Positions 34,496 to 35,684 of a DNA stretch of 35,684 nucleotides are shown here, piece by piece; the stretch's first letter is position 1; each line of letters starts with the position of its first letter. Below the pieces are notes generated by a model. That model saw nothing but the letters and a program-made list of their open reading frames with translations, had not been told where the DNA came from and did not search any database. This DNA is from an uncultured Clostridia bacterium. GTDB taxonomy: Bacteria; Bacillota; Clostridia; Oscillospirales; Acutalibacteraceae. The stretch is from contig CAMHJC010000013.1 of the NCBI GenBank assembly GCA_946185345.1, positions 1 to 35,684 on the forward strand, in the 5' to 3' direction. A program made the translations under genes and the position numbers.

Positions 34496-34822
34496 GCTTG
34501 AATTATTTTCATTCATCATCATTCTTAACGCAAAATTCCTCAAAGCCACACTCTTGCGAAGTCGCCTGAATAAAAAATATGGCATGTCCGCTTCTTTTGT
34601 AAAAATGCATATTCCTCCATGACGGCAGACTTAGCACTAAAACCGACTCTCAGTATTTTCAACAGCGTACCCGTTTCGGCTGATGGATACCCGAAAAAAT
34701 AAGCAAAATACACCCACTGAGCTTCCGTTTTACTGCTATGTCTGTTGACCTTCATACAGGAAATGCCTTTGTGAAAGCGGACAATGACATTCGATAGAAA
34801 AAGTGCGAAAAATCAGCAAACA
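34496..34822. other. Spacer between pnp and rpsO without a convincing gene
   Basis: A minus-strand frame of 71 codons (34540-34755) exists, with a weak AAAGG site ten bases before its ATG. Its product (MKVNRHSSKTEAQWVYF...) has no recognised domain and could be a remnant. No promoter or RNA gene is seen. Confidence 0.4.
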
Positions 34823-34864
34823 GGCGCAGAGGAATTCGATGAAAAAAGCGAAAATCTCTGCGCC
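34823..34864 (-). terminator. Terminator of rpsO
   Basis: GGCGCAGAG pairs perfectly with CTCTGCGCC over 9 bp on the minus strand, about 57 bases after the rpsO stop, followed by TGTTTGCTGATTTTTC. The large loop contains U- and A-rich stretches that also pair. It suggests that pnp is expressed at least partly apart from rpsO. Confidence 0.65.
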
Positions 34865-34921
34865 CGTGCCGCACGTCTCCACAAAGGAAGCGTTTTACTT
34901 ACGGATTTTTAAACGCTGCAA

Positions 34922-35185
34922 TTACTTGCGGATACCGAGGCGAGCGATGATGGAACGGTAGCGCTCGATGTCGGTCTTGATGAGGTAATTGAGCAGACCT
35001 TTTCTCTGACCGACCATCTTCAAAAGGCCGCGTCTGGAATGGTGGTCGTTCTTGTTCTCCTTGAGATGCTCGGTGAGGTCGTTGATTCTCTTGGTGAGAA
35101 TGGCGATCTGCACTTCGGGAGAACCTGTGTCGCCCTCGTGGAGAGCGTACTCCTTGATGATGGCTTCTTTTTCTGCTTTCAGCAT
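34922..35185 (-). CDS. rpsO: 30S ribosomal protein S15
   Basis: Primary 16S rRNA-binding protein of the 30S platform. The 87 residues start [31 protein letters not shown] and contain [28 protein letters not shown], the rRNA-binding region. Length is normal (about 88-89). The start at 35185 has AAGGGGTG upstream; the track ORF extends 23 codons into the structured leader. S15 often represses its own translation through such leaders. Confidence 0.97.
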   Translation of the reverse strand: MLKAEKEAIIKEYALHEGDTGSPEVQIAILTKRINDLTEHLKENKNDHHSRRGLLKMVGQRKGLLNYLIKTDIERYRSIIARLGIRK

Positions 35186-35355
35186 AGTGAAAACACCCCT
35201 TAATAAAAAAATATAGATATTTGTCGAAGCGCCCAGCACCGGGTAACGGTGCATCCCTTCAACGCCCGAAGGCGGCAGGGCATTCGCCCGGAGCCGAGTT
35301 TTTTATCGTAGGGTGCGAGGCTAAAACCCACCCCGAATTGAAAAAACACTCGACA
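35186..35355 (-). promoter_or_regulatory. Structured rpsO leader, candidate S15 autoregulatory RNA
   Basis: About 170 nt lie between the predicted start of transcription and rpsO. On the RNA strand GUUGAAG pairs with CUUCGAC (35263 to 35223), an internal loop follows, then GCACCG uuacc CGGUGC. Further upstream lie GGGC gaau GCCC and GGGUG / CACCC stems. U-rich UAUUUUUUUAUU separates the last stem from the ribosome site. Long structured leaders before rpsO are known targets of S15 in several bacterial groups; the specific fold is inferred. Confidence 0.55.
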
Positions 35356-35361
35356 GGGATT

Positions 35362-35390
35362 ATTGTATCACATCTTTTGCTTAAGGTCAA
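35362..35390 (-). promoter_or_regulatory. Promoter of rpsO
   Basis: Minus strand TTGACC, 17 bases, TACAAT. Transcription would begin near 35355 and include the hairpin-rich leader. Confidence 0.8.
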
Positions 35391-35478
35391 GGATTTTTTT
35401 TGGGGGGGAATATTAATATGATAAAATATAGTATTCATTAGCATTCAGATTGGCTACTCGGACAAATACTTTCCTTTA

Positions 35479-35684
35479 TCAAGAATTAAAAAAATAAGAC
35501 AATATACTAATAATAAAAATAAGAGCAATCATAGATACCCCAAATAAAGCAGCAAGATTCTTTTCACTGTCGCCTTCATAATCAGACGGTGTTGCTTTTC
35601 TTTTTTCACTATCGTGAAATATAGGAGTATTTTTTCCGTTTTTGTCCTGTTTGGAGTTTGGATTCTTTTTCGTTGCGACAGGAG
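35479..35684 (-). CDS. Partial small membrane protein (C-terminus only, runs off the window edge)
   Basis: A minus-strand frame open from the window edge to a TGA at 35479 encodes at least 67 residues: a Lys/Asn/Asp-rich hydrophilic part (KKNPNSKQDKNGKN) followed by a membrane helix (GVSMIALIFIISILSYFF) at the end. It is absent from the ORF track because no start is visible. The stretch is clearly more AT-rich than the genes around it, which may mean recent arrival or relaxed selection. Function unknown. Confidence 0.55.
   Translation of the reverse strand, partial: PVATKKNPNSKQDKNGKNTPIFHDSEKRKATPSDYEGDSEKNLAALFGVSMIALIFIISILSYFFNS

Noticed and set aside
34540-34755. 71-codon minus-strand ORF between pnp and rpsO
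   Set aside because: Weak ribosome site and no recognised similarity; possibly a remnant, not supported as a gene.

Overview
The window looks like chromosomal DNA from an anaerobic, endospore-forming member of the Clostridia, probably of the Oscillospiraceae/Ruminococcaceae kind. The reasons are gene order (a yicC-remA-gmk-rpoZ-priA-def-fmt-rsmB-rlmN-stp-prkC-rsgA-thiN run close to that of Bacillus subtilis), a 26-codon spoVM gene downstream of that run, clostridial features such as yugP beside fmt, and small zinc-ribbon/WG-repeat membrane proteins. Taxonomy is inferred; no rRNA is present.

Layout. (1) Positions 60-7211, minus strand: a complete F1Fo ATP synthase operon (atpI-B-E-F-H-A-G-D-C) with its own promoter and a strong terminator. 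The c subunit carries two membrane carboxylates plus the other ligands of a Na+-type rotor site, and epsilon lacks its C-terminal helical domain. A 200-bp palindromic repeat splits atpG from atpD. (2) 7244-8293: a DUF6273-like gene and two divergent sigma-A-type promoters. (3) 8294-24270, plus strand: the housekeeping run (RNA turnover, nucleotide metabolism, replication restart, protein N-terminal processing, RNA methylation, Ser/Thr kinase and phosphatase, ribosome GTPase, thiamine pyrophosphokinase), ending with a membrane-anchored alpha/beta hydrolase. (4) 24324-24532: spoVM with a sigma-E-like promoter and a terminator; it is absent from the supplied ORF track. (5) 24644-30778, minus strand: ilvD and two paralogous zinc-ribbon/membrane/WG-like proteins, one with 13 octapeptide repeats. 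(6) 30779-31282: an AT-rich noncoding stretch with ten TTCCAC/GTGGAA motifs that resemble degenerate DnaA boxes. (7) 31283-31684: a small unknown tail-anchored protein with a sporulation-sigma-like promoter. (8) 31685-35390, minus strand: pnp and rpsO, the latter with a structured leader, separated by repeat-rich spacers. (9) The right edge holds the 3' end of an AT-rich small membrane protein gene.

The most unusual structure not explained by genes is a family of at least seven intergenic elements. Each has tracts of seven-base tandem repeats (TGGAGTG, GAATAAA, ACTTAAA or CTACTAC types) next to GC-rich nested hairpins (AGCGCC/GGCGCT, AAGGCGC/GCGCCTT) and a conserved ACGCTCRCATTCGYTCGC arm. 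They sit inside transcription units without apparently breaking any gene.
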